From positions 206,782-270,781 of the forward strand of contig CAJQUW010005729.1 of the NCBI GenBank assembly GCA_907163375.1: a stretch of DNA of 64,000 nucleotides, read 5' to 3'. A program made the translations under genes and the position numbers. Positions 12,929-24,530 of this stretch are shown piece by piece. This DNA comes from Prostheceraeus crozeri. Its lineage: Eukaryota > Platyhelminthes > Polycladida > Euryleptidae. Under the pieces are notes generated by a model. The model did not search any database, had not been told where the DNA came from, and worked only from the letters and a program-made list of their open reading frames with translations. Numbering within the stretch: the first letter of the stretch is position 1; each line of letters starts with the position of its first letter.

Positions 12929-13815
12929 TTACGCGACTCTGTCAATTGGCAGGATCACACCCTCACCACCACACATCAGTTGTCAAGGCAATCAGTGAAT
13001 AAAGAACACGTCACAATTGTGACCGCCGACATTAAGGCAAGTAGCGGGGATCGATTGTCCACCAAAGCATCTTAAACTGGACTCCCTCAGGTCTCTGAGG
13101 GTGTAGAAATTCCCATAACAAAAATTTTACTATCAGATGAAAAATGATTTTATGCAAGGTGTTGCATAATGAGTGAAAGTCATTTATTCATTATCTACAT
13201 CATGGTCGTTCATGTGTGTTTGCGCTAGAAGACCGTCAATGCGAATTATCTGCCTTCGCACATGATAGCGCATGACCGGTCGGCCTATATGGACATTTCG
13301 GAATAAAGAAATGCTCAGGATGGAAGCTGTCATTATATTCAGAGTTCAACACTAAAAACAGACTGTTGACAAGTTTGACAGCATAATTGATGATTTTGAG
13401 ATCTCCACAGCTGTTTTGAGTCTAAAAGTGCACAATTATGGCTCCGTGTAGGCCTATTTCTGATACGGACTGATAAATTTGAAAAAATGGACAAATGAAA
13501 GAGTACTGCTGCATGGAAGAACTCAATTTCATTAGAATAAACTATCTGAGGCTACAAGGTGACAACAAATATCGTAAAACAGCCTCCTTGTGCAAGTAAT
13601 ATTGTGCTCAATGTCGTTGAATTATAAAAACACAATATTTTCTCTTGTTTACTAAGAAGGCTGAAAGACACTCGAGGGATTAGTTATATTACACCTAAAC
13701 ATCATTGTTTTACTACAAATCAACTTTCCAAATGCATTCATATCGATTTAAGCAGGAAAACCAAGAATTTGCAAAAGGGGTCTATTGGAAACCCCCTCAG
13801 GTCTCTGAGGGTTAA

Positions 13816-14230
13816 TGGTGCGAAGGAATCAGTTGCCATATTCCGTTTGTGAAGTAACTTCTCAATGTAATTTGATTGATGTGAAAAACGCAAGGCTACT
13901 TTCCTACTGCTTTTACACTCACTCATTTATCGCTTGGGATAATCGCAATGAATAGAAAATTTGATCTCTACGCAGGCACACCTCGGGCGCGGGTGCTCGT
14001 ACATGAGACCTCGCATGACTAGGATTGAGTGCTTCGTCGAACCGACTCTTTTTCGACTCAGAAGTCTTAAACAATGAAGAACACATGCAAGCGAAAGCAC
14101 TAGACACACCATAGCATCTACTGTCGTTGGGTGACTTTTTCATCGCTTTAGACTCACCTAGGCTGATGTCTAAGGTTAGAACAATCAGCAAATTTGCAAA
14201 TGAATCTGAATAAAAGATCCCAACGTCGAC
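13816..14230 (+). repeat. dispersed repeat A, right flank of the piggyBac-type insertion
   Basis: Continues the repeat interrupted by the TTAA-flanked element. It is similar to 7540-7735 (shared AAGTAACTTCTCA, AAGGCTACTTTCC and GGCACACCT words) and then diverges after about 14000. Open frames of 60-90 codons on the minus strand (13738-14191) have no recognisable domain. Confidence 0.55.
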
Positions 14231-14369
14231 TTTCTTATGTATTGTCTTCGACCTTTTGTGTATTTATTCACAATGCTGTATTCCTACAGCATTTACGAAT
14301 AGAGCATCGCATCTATCAATAGGGTAGCAATAGACGTACTGTCTCACATGTACTGGAAACTATCAATTT

Positions 14370-14615
14370 CTAAACAAAGAATCTGACGGACCAACGAGGA
14401 AACTTGTGCTCAATGATCCGAATTCTTCGAATCTGAAGGAATCGTGGCAATCGAAGCATTTTGGAGGAATTCATAGCAATCCGCAAGCGACGCACGACTA
14501 TTTTTCTATCTCTAAAAGGTATTAGGAATTCCTTCTTGCCACTTACTATGCTCCAGAACGTGCCATCGTTTTGAATTTGTCTTTTCTTCTGTGGGTCAAA
14601 GTAATTAATTATGCT
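14370..14615 (-). repeat. dispersed repeat B, partial copy
   Basis: About 200 bases here match 48780-48960 in the same orientation and 45440-45630 in the opposite one. Shared landmarks are TCCGAATTCTTCGAATCTGAAGG, TGGCAATCGAAGCA, CCGCAAGCGACGCACGAC and TATTAGGAATTCCTT. The minus-strand frame over it can be read in two of the copies (for example as VVRRLRI), but stop placement and flanks differ. I treat it as a non-coding repeat of unknown class. Confidence 0.7.
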
Positions 14616-14656
14616 GGACTGGGCTTGGAAAAGCCGACCAAGGACCATCCCTGGTC

Positions 14657-14775
14657 CACATGTTCCTCCTCTTTCACAAAGCAGAAAGGCTTTTAATGGT
14701 ATCGTAAAGTAAAATGTACACATGTTCCTCCTCTTTCACAAAGCAGAAAGGCTTTTAATGGTATCGTAAAGTAAA
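14657..14775. repeat. 62-bp tandem duplication
   Basis: A 62-base segment beginning CACATGTTCCTCCTC is present twice head to tail, at 14657-14718 and from 14719 to about 14775. The copies are essentially identical up to AAAGTAAAA, which points to a recent local duplication. Confidence 0.9.
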
Positions 14776-15544
14776 AAAAAGACAATGAAAAATTGGTCTC
14801 ACCAAAAAAGGAGAAGCTTAAAGATCAAACGTTCAACGAGACACTTCAAACTTGTATGACATATCATTTTCCCACACGACTAAGCGGTAGATATTGTTGA
14901 TTCTAATATTCTCAGACGTGTTGAATACAAGGATAATCATGCAAATTAAACCGAGAGACACTTTCCTCAGAGATAGTGGTGAGCAGCCATTCCATGGGAT
15001 TTATTACACATTCAAAGTAAGTTGATCTGATAGATCGTATCATTTGAAACGTGAAGGACTTTCGTCTACGGAACTATTCCCACCGAAGATTTGATGTCAA
15101 AGAGTTTGAAGCATTGATATTTGAAAAGGATGTCGCGAGCATTTAACAGATCAAAAAGCTGCCGATATATTTGAACTGATGAGAATGGTCACAAAGTGAA
15201 GTTTAAAGCTCTTTAGTACTCCATAAATATTCGTCTCCCGAGAGGACAACACAGAATGAAATAGGTTCGAACCCTTAATATCAACATTTGATGTGTGATA
15301 CTAACTTTGGCAAATGTACCACCATCACATGTCATTCAACTTATTTTGAAGATGTCGAGAAAAATTTGAAGTATTTTTCTCATGTTTATCTACTTTTGAG
15401 GTGAAATAATTTTGCCAATAATGATCAAAAGAATGATTAATTTACTACTGTTTGATCATGTTTTTCCCGTATTTCATCACACTGGTCCATTCAAACATCA
15501 TGTGATGCCACAACGGAGGTGGGACTGGAAGCACCGATCACGAA
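14776..15544. other. unannotated AT-rich stretch
   Basis: No gene, RNA or repeat recognised. It leads into the 3' flank of the minus-strand LINE. The A-rich, T-poor bases at 15570-15600, read on the minus strand as AAAGTAAAAGTAAAAGG, are probably the tail region of that LINE. Confidence 0.4.
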
Positions 15545-15601
15545 ACATTATTGAAGCAGGGGATTTCTTGCCTACCTTTTACTTTACTTTGTGCGGCATA
15601 T

Positions 15602-16528
15602 TCATTGCTGAACTTCGGCCGACCCATTGGAGATGGCACGCCACAGTTTTCGCTCACGCGTTGCGCCGTTCAATTCGTGCATGTTGAGTCCGGTCCATTT
15701 CATGATGTTGTTGACATACTGTGTCCTGGGCCTTCCTCTGCGCCGGTTGCCCTCCATGTTGCCTTGCAGGACAGTTCTCGTTAAAAGGCATCCTTCCTCC
15801 CTGCATTGATGACCGTAGAAGGAGAGTTTCCTTTTCCGAATGTGTCGAAGCAACATAGGGGTAGTGGCCAGTTGCTCGAAGATGCTGGCATTCGTTCGGT
15901 GCTCTCTGTAATTTATGCGCAACTTTCTCCTCCAGAACCACATTTCGGCAGCTTCGATGTGTTTCTCGTCTGCAGTTTTCAGCGTCCATCCTTCCGCTCC
16001 ATATGATAGAATTGGCCACACACGCGTCTTCACTAATTTCATTTTGAGCTTTGTTGGTAGTGCCCTATCTGCCCATAGCTTGTTCAGTCTGGTCATCTTC
16101 GCCTTAGCCATAGCTATTCTCACACGGACATCTTCTGTACAACTTCCATCATTTTTCTTGATAGAGCCAAGATATTTGAAGCGATCAACCTCTGCAACAG
16201 TCTCAGCCCCAACTGTGATTGTGCTATCTTCGTCAAGTGTTGAACCGACTTGCATTACTTTTGTCTTCCTTGCATTTAGCTTCAGCGACCTCTCAATTCC
16301 TGCGGTATTTACCTGGTCAACCATCTCCTGCATTTCACTCATGTTCTTGGCTATCAAAGCTGTGTCATCGGCATACCTGACATTGCTTATTTGTCTGCCT
16401 CCGATATTGATGCCAGCGTTCGTAAAATCGGTTTCTCTCATGATTTGCTCAGTATACAAACTGAAAAGATGCGGTGATAGAATACATCCTTGACGCACAC
16501 CCTTTTTGATTGGAAATCTGTGTTGCAA
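15602..16528 (-). pseudogene. 5'-truncated RTE/BovB-like LINE: reverse transcriptase C-terminal half
   Basis: An open frame of 308 codons covers the second half of a non-LTR retrotransposon polyprotein. The RT block KKGVRQGCILSP is at residues 8-19 and the catalytic box RYADDTALIA at 51-60. A thumb/connection region with SYGAEGW (175-181) follows. The C-terminal part typical of RTE-clade elements has WFWRRKLR (197-204), RKRKLSFYGH (231-240), NRRRGRPRTQ (261-270) and a terminal LWRAISNG (295-302). The N-terminal endonuclease and the first RT blocks are missing. Immediately upstream (16530-16680) the same strand is frameshifted or unrelated, and no ATG defines a start. Past the stop the minus strand reads AAAGTAAAAGTAAAAGG, a likely 3' tail. 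The intact two aspartates and long open frame suggest recent insertion. Clade assignment is from motif memory. Confidence 0.9.
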
Positions 16529-16539
16529 TTTTCTTTTGC

Positions 16540-19500
16540 AAAAAAAGTCTTGCCTACCATGTGGAGCAATTCAAGCAATGTGAGGCCATCCAATTCTGCT
16601 GATGCCTTCATAAAGCGGCACTGTTTCTACCCGAACATATCGAGAAGAAACAAGTGGCTGAATAGAAGTGGACCGACGTTAATAACTTAGACCTCTACTG
16701 GCTGGACTCTGTCCTTCTTTCAAATGCCTGAGGTACATTTCAGTCAATAGTGACTCTATTTTTTTTGATAGATGCCAATCTTTCCCTATTATAAACTTAT
16801 TTTTTGAGGCTGCGCATCTTAAATGTACAGGACCGCGCTTGGTCGGGTTTGAGCGTCCAGGATGAAGCGGTCGAAACGCGATCGTCCTGACCAAGTTCCT
16901 GTTGATGACCTCATTAAAAATAGTCAAATAATTTGTATGCATATTTTGTAGAATTTTATTTCACGTTTTAGCTTAAGGAACTAATATTAATTCTCTTACA
17001 CACCTGGTAGATTTTAAATAGCGTAATCCCGCTGTGTTAGCTAGATCTGGTATTTTGATTGGAAACAGACCTGTCCTCTTATCATCTGAATGGGCAGACT
17101 GTTAAATAGGATCTTTTCAATATATAAGTGATGAACATAATTTTGAACAGAACGACTTACTCGCCAATTCATTGCACATGAGGAGAGGAGAAGCGTTGTT
17201 TGTCCTTCTAGTAAGGATTTTTTGAAATTTTTACACATTTTAGGATATAAAAATTATTTTTCTTTTAAATCATATTTTGTACCTATTGAAAATTAACTAG
17301 TCATTAGCTTGCTTTGTTTTTTTGTTTTTTTTAATTTTGTTACCTTGACGCACTTTGCTACGTTGAATTAACTAGAGTAGGGGCCTATGATACTGACAAT
17401 ACTAATATCCGTTTACGTGAATCATTTTTATCAACAAATCAAACATATTAACAACAGAAATGAGCTCGACAGTTATCGAAACTTCCTCTTCTACTGACCC
17501 TTTTTTATGCAGTTACCTCCTTTATTCCTTTTATATTTTTGTACTCTTACATAAACTACTAGTCAGGTCAATTTCTATTGCTGTTGGTAAATTGTAGACC
17601 AGTACTACCAGTCGCATATCATCATCTTTCATGTTAATGCGTATTTCATTGATGTCAATCATTTTGCCTATCCTTTCTTGCCAGCCCATACTCGTTAAGT
17701 TAAACTATGTTTTATGCTTGAATTGCTCACATAGCACTACTAAGCCTTTAATGAATTTCTTTTTTACCTGAAGATGGTCTGTGGATGCTGACCGAAAACT
17801 TTTGAATACAATATAATCTACGCTTCTGCATACTGCGTTGGCTACAGATATAGATAAATTGATGTGCTCTGATCAATTTCCTGCCTATTAGCTTGCTGTT
17901 ACAAGCTCCATCTCTCTGTTTCATCGATTTTAACATCTATCAAAGATTTCAAATTCTGCGTGTTATGGGTTATTTTTCCTGATGGATTTTTCGGCTGTAA
18001 TTTGCATTCATAAGTTACAGTATGGCTCGTTGATATAATGCTGCATTATAATTGTTTAACATCAAAATATTCCAGATTCTTTCGAACATCACATCAAATA
18101 GAAATAATCATCTTTCCTCAAAGGTAAATTGGAAAGCGAGCCAAAAACTTGATGTACATGTTTTTCTTAGTGAATTAAATGAAATGAATAAAAATTTGTT
18201 CTATATTTTCTGATATTTTTTTGACTACCAGATCGCTAACAAGGGTTAGGTGCAAAAAAGTTCAAAATTCATCGTCTTTGGTGGAGAGTTCTGCCCCTAA
18301 ACATCATCATTTTCATGGGTCACCGTTGACTCATTGGGCTTTCCCGGGGTAACTACTATGCCACGGAGACAACTATAGCACAGAGGATAAAATTGATGAT
18401 GTCACTAAATTGGTGATAGCAGTTCTTGAAAATCACTGCTACATCTTGTGGTTGAAATACTCTCCGCTATCTATGCGAGGCTGTCATGAAAATATTCTTT
18501 TTGTGTGCAAATTGACAGTTGAACATCAATTATCACCAGAATTTTATCGTAATGAGGCAGCTTAGCCTGTGTAGTCAAAAACAAGTGCAATTTTCTTATT
18601 TAGACAAGAAATTAAGTAAATAAATAACCCAAAAGTGAAGAGATGACAATCGGAGGCTACTCTATATTTCTGAAGTTTTACAAATAATCAAGGAACAAAT
18701 TCAACAAATAAGTTCACGATTATAGGCTCATGCATCCGTGTCGAGAAATTATCGCATAGTTCGTTTTCAGAGGACAATATCTGATCTTCATGGAACACTC
18801 ATGTTCATCAACTTAACCTTGAACTCTGTCGTACGCAATTTCTACTTCAATTTTCACTTGATATATTTACAATTCATCACACGACAATTATCTTATTCCG
18901 CTTTCATATTGCAGCTTAGTATGTGAGAGTGGAAACTATTTCCTGAATTAATGTCCGTTCTACGTTCTTCCATCATAAGAGAATGCAATAAGACCTTATG
19001 CGACAATTAAAACTGAAACTTGAAGTAACATCTCTAATAGACCACCATCACCTCTCAACTTAGATGTTGACCTATCTTTCAATTACATCTTCGTCAAAAG
19101 TTGCATCAATAATCGGCGATATTCTACTTTTTCAAGCTCCGATAATCGCCCGGGACGATCATTATTTCACACTCATCTTTGACCTGGCGACTATTAGAGG
19201 TTCAGCGATTAGTGAAATCTAATTTTTGTCTTATTTCATTTGCAAAAAGTATTGTTTTAAGAAAATGCTTTGATGCCTGCTCCAGGTGCCCTAACGGCCT
19301 AGTTGACGAAACAAAGGATCAGGCGAATATGTTCCTGTCTTCTTAATAGCATGCATGATGTTCCAGCAGTAATGAATAATCAGATAAAGACAGCCTGAAG
19401 CATGTTTAGCTGTGTGCACAGTTCTGGGACATCCTCTATATTTGTCTTATGTACATTCCAATATTTCTATTACCGATACGTGATTAGGTTTGACAGCTAT

Positions 19501-19652
19501 TTTATTTAGACCTTCATATAAGCTATTGATAGATTTATCTATACACTCACCAAAGGCGGCCTGCATGTAAGCCTACTCAACTTTTACCGACATGTAAGCC
19601 TTGTGTGAAATTGAGCTGTAAATATTTCACTTGATGTGTTTGTTTGTCTGCG
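16540..19652. other. unannotated AT-rich stretch
   Basis: About 3.1 kb without supportable genes. All frames are short and low in complexity. At 16840-16920 the phrase GGTCGAAACGCGATCG lies in sequence resembling retroelement 3' regions, but no coding or ribozyme core could be confirmed. No tandem repeats stand out. Confidence 0.45.
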
Positions 19653-20141
19653 CTAGTTGGCTAGCGATGTGTACAAATTTGAATATGAATATAATTCTTG
19701 GTTTACTAGACACGTCTGGTTTTCTGCACAACACAACGCAAACGTACGTCTTAACCGTGCACATTTGGTGCCATGACCAGGATGATTACTGACAGAATCA
19801 CCAACCGACAAAATTTTCTTAACCTTGACACGACACTTCATTATTTCATCGAGGAACTCAGCCTCCCGAACAATATCTGCTTGAATATCATCACTTTCAA
19901 GCAACGATTCTACTATACGCTGAACAGAATTCAATGCGTCAGTTCTCTCTTTTAAACACTCAAACTCTGCTAAAATTGCACATTTATCGTAGGTGTCGGA
20001 GTCACAAAGTTCATTTATACGAATCAATGATCGGCGAATCCAACCTTTCAACGCAGATTGCCTATGCATTACGACAGAGATATCTGTCATCTCTACACAC
20101 AGATACTTTGTTACCGACGGATAAAATGTAAGAATGAACAA
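19653..20141 (-). pseudogene. BEL/Pao-like gag N-terminal fragment (tentative)
   Basis: A 162-codon minus-strand frame has, from about residue 25, a helical, charged segment beginning HRQSALKGWIRRSL. It continues through LAEFECLKERTDALNSVQ and DIVREAEFLDEIM to KVKKILS near residue 113. That pattern of an ALKG start, then Leu/Glu/Lys-rich helices, then an EREEFD-type acidic patch resembles the N-terminal gag region of Pao/BEL LTR retrotransposons (DUF1759-like). The rest is not recognisable and no protease, RT or LTR follows, so it is a fragment. The likely natural start is the second or third Met (MTDISVV or MHRQSA). A host coiled-coil exon is the alternative. Confidence 0.45.
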
Positions 20142-20186
20142 AGCAGAGGATGATATGCAGTCAAAATAACACCGACAACAGATAAA

Positions 20187-20229
20187 CCCCCCCCCCCCCC
20201 GACGGGGTGGGGGGGGGGGGGGGGGGGGG
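20187..20229. repeat. poly-C / poly-G inverted tract
   Basis: Fourteen C residues (20187-20200) are followed by GACGGGGT and then an uninterrupted run of more than 20 G. The two runs are complementary, so the strand can fold into a C-G hairpin. The tract is also strongly quadruplex-prone. Exact lengths are unlikely to be reliable in an assembly. Confidence 0.85.
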
Positions 20230-20282
20230 CCAGCTTGTCGGTAGTGTTTTTTCTTTCACACTTCTTGTCTCCGAAAGAAATA

Positions 20283-21036
20283 GACGCAACCGGGGATTGT
20301 AAATAATTGATTGGCAAACAAAAAATCAATTATTTTGCCAGCAATCAATTAATTGCAATTAATTGCCAATATTCTTAATAGGCCTACGTGGGCCTTAATT
20401 GCATTCATTCATTTAACCCTAGATGTGATTCATTTTCTCGACTTGATTTTTTGACTTTTTATAGAAAGGAACATTTTATCGACGGATATTCCCTAGACTT
20501 TCTATAAATTATCTCCGAAATCAGACTAGATTAAAGACTCAAATTACAGGTACTAAGATCTATTAAGAATATCTCAACTATGTTCTCAAGTGAAAAATGC
20601 GGAATGAGGTGAATTTAAATAATTTTTGTATTCATACAATAGAAGCAACCTGTACTAGTCATCAATCATCCCTCACCTCAGACAAAAATTCACACCAGTA
20701 TGACATGCGTGTATGCAATCCGCACGCCTGCGATTTTCAATTGTTAAATGGAAGTTGATCTCAAAGGAGTGTGTGTAGACCTCAATGGAGTTTCAATGTA
20801 AAAATGTTGAAGGTAAATTTTTAAAAAAGTAGGAACCAAGTAAGCACCAAGTGTTAACATAGGCGGAATATATTGACACTGATCCAATTAATTGAAATTA
20901 ATTGACAATTAATTGCAACTGATTTTGATGATTCAATCAATTAATAATTGGATACAAATTATCAATCAATTAATTGGTCCAATTAAATTGCAATTAATTA
21001 TTAACCAATTAAATTTTTACAATCCCTGGACGCAAC
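20283..21036. mobile_element. hAT-type non-autonomous element with perfect 8-bp target duplication
   Basis: GACGCAAC occurs directly at both edges (20283-20290 and 21029-21036). The element between them (20291-21028, 738 bases) starts CGGGGATTGTAAA and ends TTTACAATCCCTG, so the termini are inverted copies with one A-to-G change from the hAT-like CAGGGATTG. Both subterminal regions are packed with AATTAATTG/CAATTAATT words in both orientations (20330-20360 and 20880-21005), which probably once served as transposase-binding or structural repeats. No coding sequence is present. Confidence 0.88.
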
Positions 21037-21039
21037 AAT

Positions 21040-22060
21040 AGATTTTCTTGACTCAGCAAGACGATGCGAGTTGTGTCAAGCCTACTTAAATCGTGCTGAC
21101 GTCACTCGAATTGCATCTTATTCGACATGTATCTGCTAACACACTGAATGATCTTAATTCGTATCCTCCGCTTCCGACATCAAAGGTATCTGACAAGTGG
21201 CCATGCTGGCCTGCAGAAACCCATTATTTGAGGTCAAGCGATTACAGTTTCGTTTTTGCATTTAACCCGGCGGCTATCGGAGGCCCAGTGATTATTTGAG
21301 GAAATACGGTATCTCGGAACACGCGTTGTTGGATACCGGTATGCGTGAAAATTATTTACAGCACGTCCTACATCACGGCAGGCCTATACAATTTAGTTAG
21401 ATAGCATTAAATGAGCATTTTCTTAATGACGACATATAAAAACTATGATTAATCTTCACCAACTATCATTTGCATATGTTTATCCGGTCGATAAAAGTTA
21501 GACACAAAACCTCATTACATGGCAAACTAGCTTGTTGCAAACAACATGTAGGCAGAAGGTCACGAAAGAAAACAAAATATCAATGATGACATTGTTTATC
21601 GTCAAGTCAAAAACATGCAAGAAAGAGGGCGACACAGTAGAGAGAAGGATCCACTTTGTCGTGCTCGTCAAGCATGAAGAGACCTGGGACTATCCAGTGA
21701 ATAAGCATTTGTAATTCGTTAACAGGTAAAATGCGCAGACAAATGTCTTGGTATGATTCTTTCCAGGCCCATTTATGTTACAAAATAATGTATGTGAATG
21801 TGTATTGGAAGATGGCAGTCCATCTTGCAAGATATTGTATTTTTGGAAGAGACCCGCGTGCCTGAATTGATCAATGATGAGGTTTATGCGATATAATGAA
21901 GCCACTGCTTTTGGAGTGCAACGCTGACGACGTTTCATATTGACAAACAATGACAGGCAATAATTACTCCATTGTTTAATAGCAGGCTTTTAGACTATCA
22001 TGTTTTCAGATAATCTCCACAACACAGATTAATATCATTTTGTTGCCTCCGTGGCCTCGG
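21040..22060. other. unannotated stretch
   Basis: Only short frames (60-86 codons) without recognisable domains. The bases just before 22074 probably belong to the LINE fragment that follows, but I could not extend its coding frame further left. Confidence 0.4.
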
Positions 22061-22073
22061 AAGGACTAACCGC

Positions 22074-22665
22074 ATGATACGTGAGTTCAAGAATCACGTC
22101 GAACTCTGTAGAAAAAAGGCCATGCAGAGAATATTCTGGCTACGAACACTAAAACGTTATGGTGGCAGTAGTCAAGGACTAACTCGCCTCTATCATTCGT
22201 GCATTCGGAGCACTTTTGAGTACGCATCCCCAGCGTGGTTCCCATTTACGTTGAAGATGCTACAGCAAGTCATCGAGAGAGTCGAAAAATGTGCACTTAA
22301 AGTGATTCATCCTGCTTTGTCCTACGATGAGGCTCTTGAACTGACCAAAACACCTCAAATTATCACGCATTTGAACAAAATGGTCCTCACTCAATTTATG
22401 AAAATGAAGAAGACTCATCATCCTCTCCACCATCTTATCCCTGTCAGACAGGAAGACATCAGTCGGCGAGACACGAGAGGGTAGAACAGACTGCGAATTC
22501 CACGTCATCGTTTGATACGTCGAAGGAAATCCTTTGTGGTGTATGCCACACAACTTTATAATTCAAACAGTGTTGTGTAGCTTTTTATTTTTATGTGATC
22601 AGTAACTGTCTGTAACTACAAATGATTGAATTCACTTGAGAATAAAAAGCCTCTCTCTCTCTCTC
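22074..22665 (+). pseudogene. LINE 3' end (Jockey/CR1-like), in-frame stop, CT-repeat tail
   Basis: The plus strand encodes the post-RT thumb region of a non-LTR retrotransposon. Motifs are AMQRIFWLRTLKRYGG, then LTRLYHSCIRSTFEYASPAW, then VEKCALKVIHPALSYDEALEL and HPLHHLIPV. A stop codon at 22482-22484 interrupts the frame after RRDTRG. The same frame continues with LRIPRHRLIRRRKSFVVYATQLYN before the real stop near 22579, so the element is dead. An AATAAA signal at about 22641 and a CT microsatellite (22651-22665) complete the 3' end; such a short microsatellite tail is usual for CR1/L2-type LINEs. The catalytic RT and endonuclease are absent. Confidence 0.82.
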
Positions 22666-22784
22666 ATTCTAACAATTATATTTGAAAATATTAGAGGGAG
22701 TCGTGGATGGGAATATGGGATGTATTGGGAATAGCTCTGGAAAAGTTGGGTCGGCAGTAGTGTCAAAAATAAGATGTGGATGGT

Positions 22785-23279
22785 GTGAATTCCACGAACT
22801 GCAATCCTTCTTGACATCTAAAAGACAATCCTTGAAGTCTATGTGCGACAAGCCATGCTTTATGGTTGCGAGTCATGGCCGTTGCTTTCATCCCATGAGA
22901 AGATGCTTGAGCGTGTGGAGATGCGATGAGGTGGATGTGTGATGTCAGACTCGGACAGGAAATCGAATGACAGCATCAGAAAGGCAACGAGTCTTGAGAA
23001 CATCACAGACGTAACGAGAAGGCAAAGACTGCGTTGGTTTGGTCACGTGGCAAGACGGGTTGAGACAGAGTGGATCAGAGAAGAAGTCATGTGGATGGAA
23101 GTAGATGGTAAAAGAGGAGCAGGAAGACAAAAGAAGACCTGGAAACAGGTGGCGACAGATGACCTTAAACGTGTTGGAGCCCAGGAAGCGGACGCCCGCG
23201 ACCGAAATGGAAGTCCGTACTCAGGCAGCAAACGTCTAACCCCGCATCTTCTGGAAGCAAAGGACGCAAAAAGGGATGA
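22785..23279 (+). pseudogene. second LINE 3' end, frameshifted
   Basis: Three reading frames must be joined to follow this remnant. First comes RQAMLYGCESWPLLSSHEKMLERVE (about 22845-22925). A shift near 22925 leads to MRWMCDVRLGQEIE. Next is the longest clean piece, with TRRQRLRWFGHVARR, EVMWMEVDGKRGAGR and QKKTWKQVATDDLKRVG (22985-23190). Another shift near 23210 gives KWKSVLRQQTSNPA and a stop at 23277-23279. The RLRWFGHV, KRGAGR..KTW and DRxKWKS signatures are typical of the extreme C-terminus of LINE polyproteins. It is a different family from the fragment directly upstream. Imperfect repeats of GACTATCCAATGACT follow the stop and could be its tail. Confidence 0.8.
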
Positions 23280-23284
23280 GTGGG

Positions 23285-24530
23285 TGACTATACAATGACT
23301 ATCCAATGACTGTGTGATCACTATCCAAATCCAATTGCTTCTTCGCAGTAAATTAAACCAACGAACACAATGCTTGGCTCTTCCCAAACAACAAAATTTA
23401 AGTCACACAAAAAAGGGTGGACAGCTGTCCAGGGATTGCATGATAAACTGCCCATCGTATCGTATCGCACGCACACCTCATAGGTACACCGTACATCCAC
23501 TTCATCGTTGGAAAAGGTAAATAAAAACACAAATATTCTGATGCCAAACAACCTTCATTGAGCGCTACTTTCAATCATTATTTCACAACATCCTTCTGAA
23601 ATTCTCAGAAAAAAATATGGAAAACGTCATGGCTTGGATCATATTGAAGTCAAGATCCACTACAGGCGAAAGCATTGAGATCGAAAATGATCTGAGTTAA
23701 TTTAATATAATCTGAATGAACTAGGTAATTCAAATATAATGCTTTGCTGCATGATGATTTTCTGAAGGAATATAATATTTCGGAGGATTTTCCTAACATT
23801 TGCCGTCTGAAGAATATAGGCATTATATTTCTCTTCAGCAATTTTCTCATAAAATTTTGAAGACCTTTTGGACTGTGAAATGAATGAATTAGACAAAAGT
23901 CCTAATGAGGTTTAGGAGTGAGATAATTGCCAGATATTCACGCCTTAATAATACTTGACCCTTCACATTCCATATGATTGAAATACAATACACGCAACCC
24001 TTTATCTTTATGACTAGAAATCATCAGCCTCTTAGCGTCGAAATGAAAGTTTCAAAATCTTTCCTCATGAGCACAATTTCTCAAAAAGCAAATAATTCGG
24101 TTTTTGATTTATAAGAGAAATCAGAAAAGATTAAGTTCCCATTAAAAATGCTTTCCTTGAATGTTTAACTTTATTACACTGCGCAATAATGCATCAACTA
24201 TTTCACATAAAAGAAATGTTTTGACAAAGGTCAAATTTCGACAGTTAATCGCAGATCAACATCATATTCAAACTGAAATGAAGTTGAGAATATTTTCATT
24301 GCATCTTCGACAAAAAATCAATCGAAAATTAGAAACAAGATAAAGTAGCTACGGCTGCTTTTTTACCGACACAGGCCTCACAAGGAATTTTAATGAAGAT
24401 ATAGATTCAAAATATATGTCACGAAAAGACACGTAAGCTATATTTTCATACAGTCGTAGTAGCAACAAAATCTGCTTACAATATCTGATAAAAATGCAAT
24501 AAAATGTTGTCTGCAGCTGTTTTGTCAATT
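23285..24530. other. unannotated AT-rich stretch
   Basis: No supportable gene, RNA or known repeat. Frames are short and composed mainly of A/T-rich codons. Confidence 0.45.

Larger units (their letters stand above)
11929..13811. mobile_element. piggyBac-type non-autonomous transposon flanked by TTAA
   Basis: The two ends are inverted copies starting CCCTCAGAGACCTGAGGG, followed by G-rich then C-rich bases (GGTCCAGTGGACCCC on the left; the reverse complement of GGGGTCTATTGGAAACCCC on the right). TTAA lies immediately outside both ends (11925-11928 and 13812-13815), the target duplication typical of piggyBac elements. A CCCT start followed by a GGTC..GACC subterminal motif also fits. No transposase was found, so it would have been mobilised in trans. 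A third copy of the terminal motif lies inside at 13084-13101. The element contains a nested hAT-type insertion and a tRNA-like sequence. An unoccupied paralogue of the target at 7500-7740 supports the boundaries. Kolobok elements also use TTAA, but their termini usually start with G. Confidence 0.82.

Noticed and set aside
14370..14723. 117-codon minus-strand frame as a gene
   Set aside because: It runs across a dispersed repeat and a tandem duplication, and the frame is not kept in the other copies.
16850..16900. Hammerhead candidate around GATGAAGCGGTCGAAACGCGATCGTC
   Set aside because: Helix III and GTC can be drawn, but the first two core bases are wrong and neither helix I nor helix II pairs properly.
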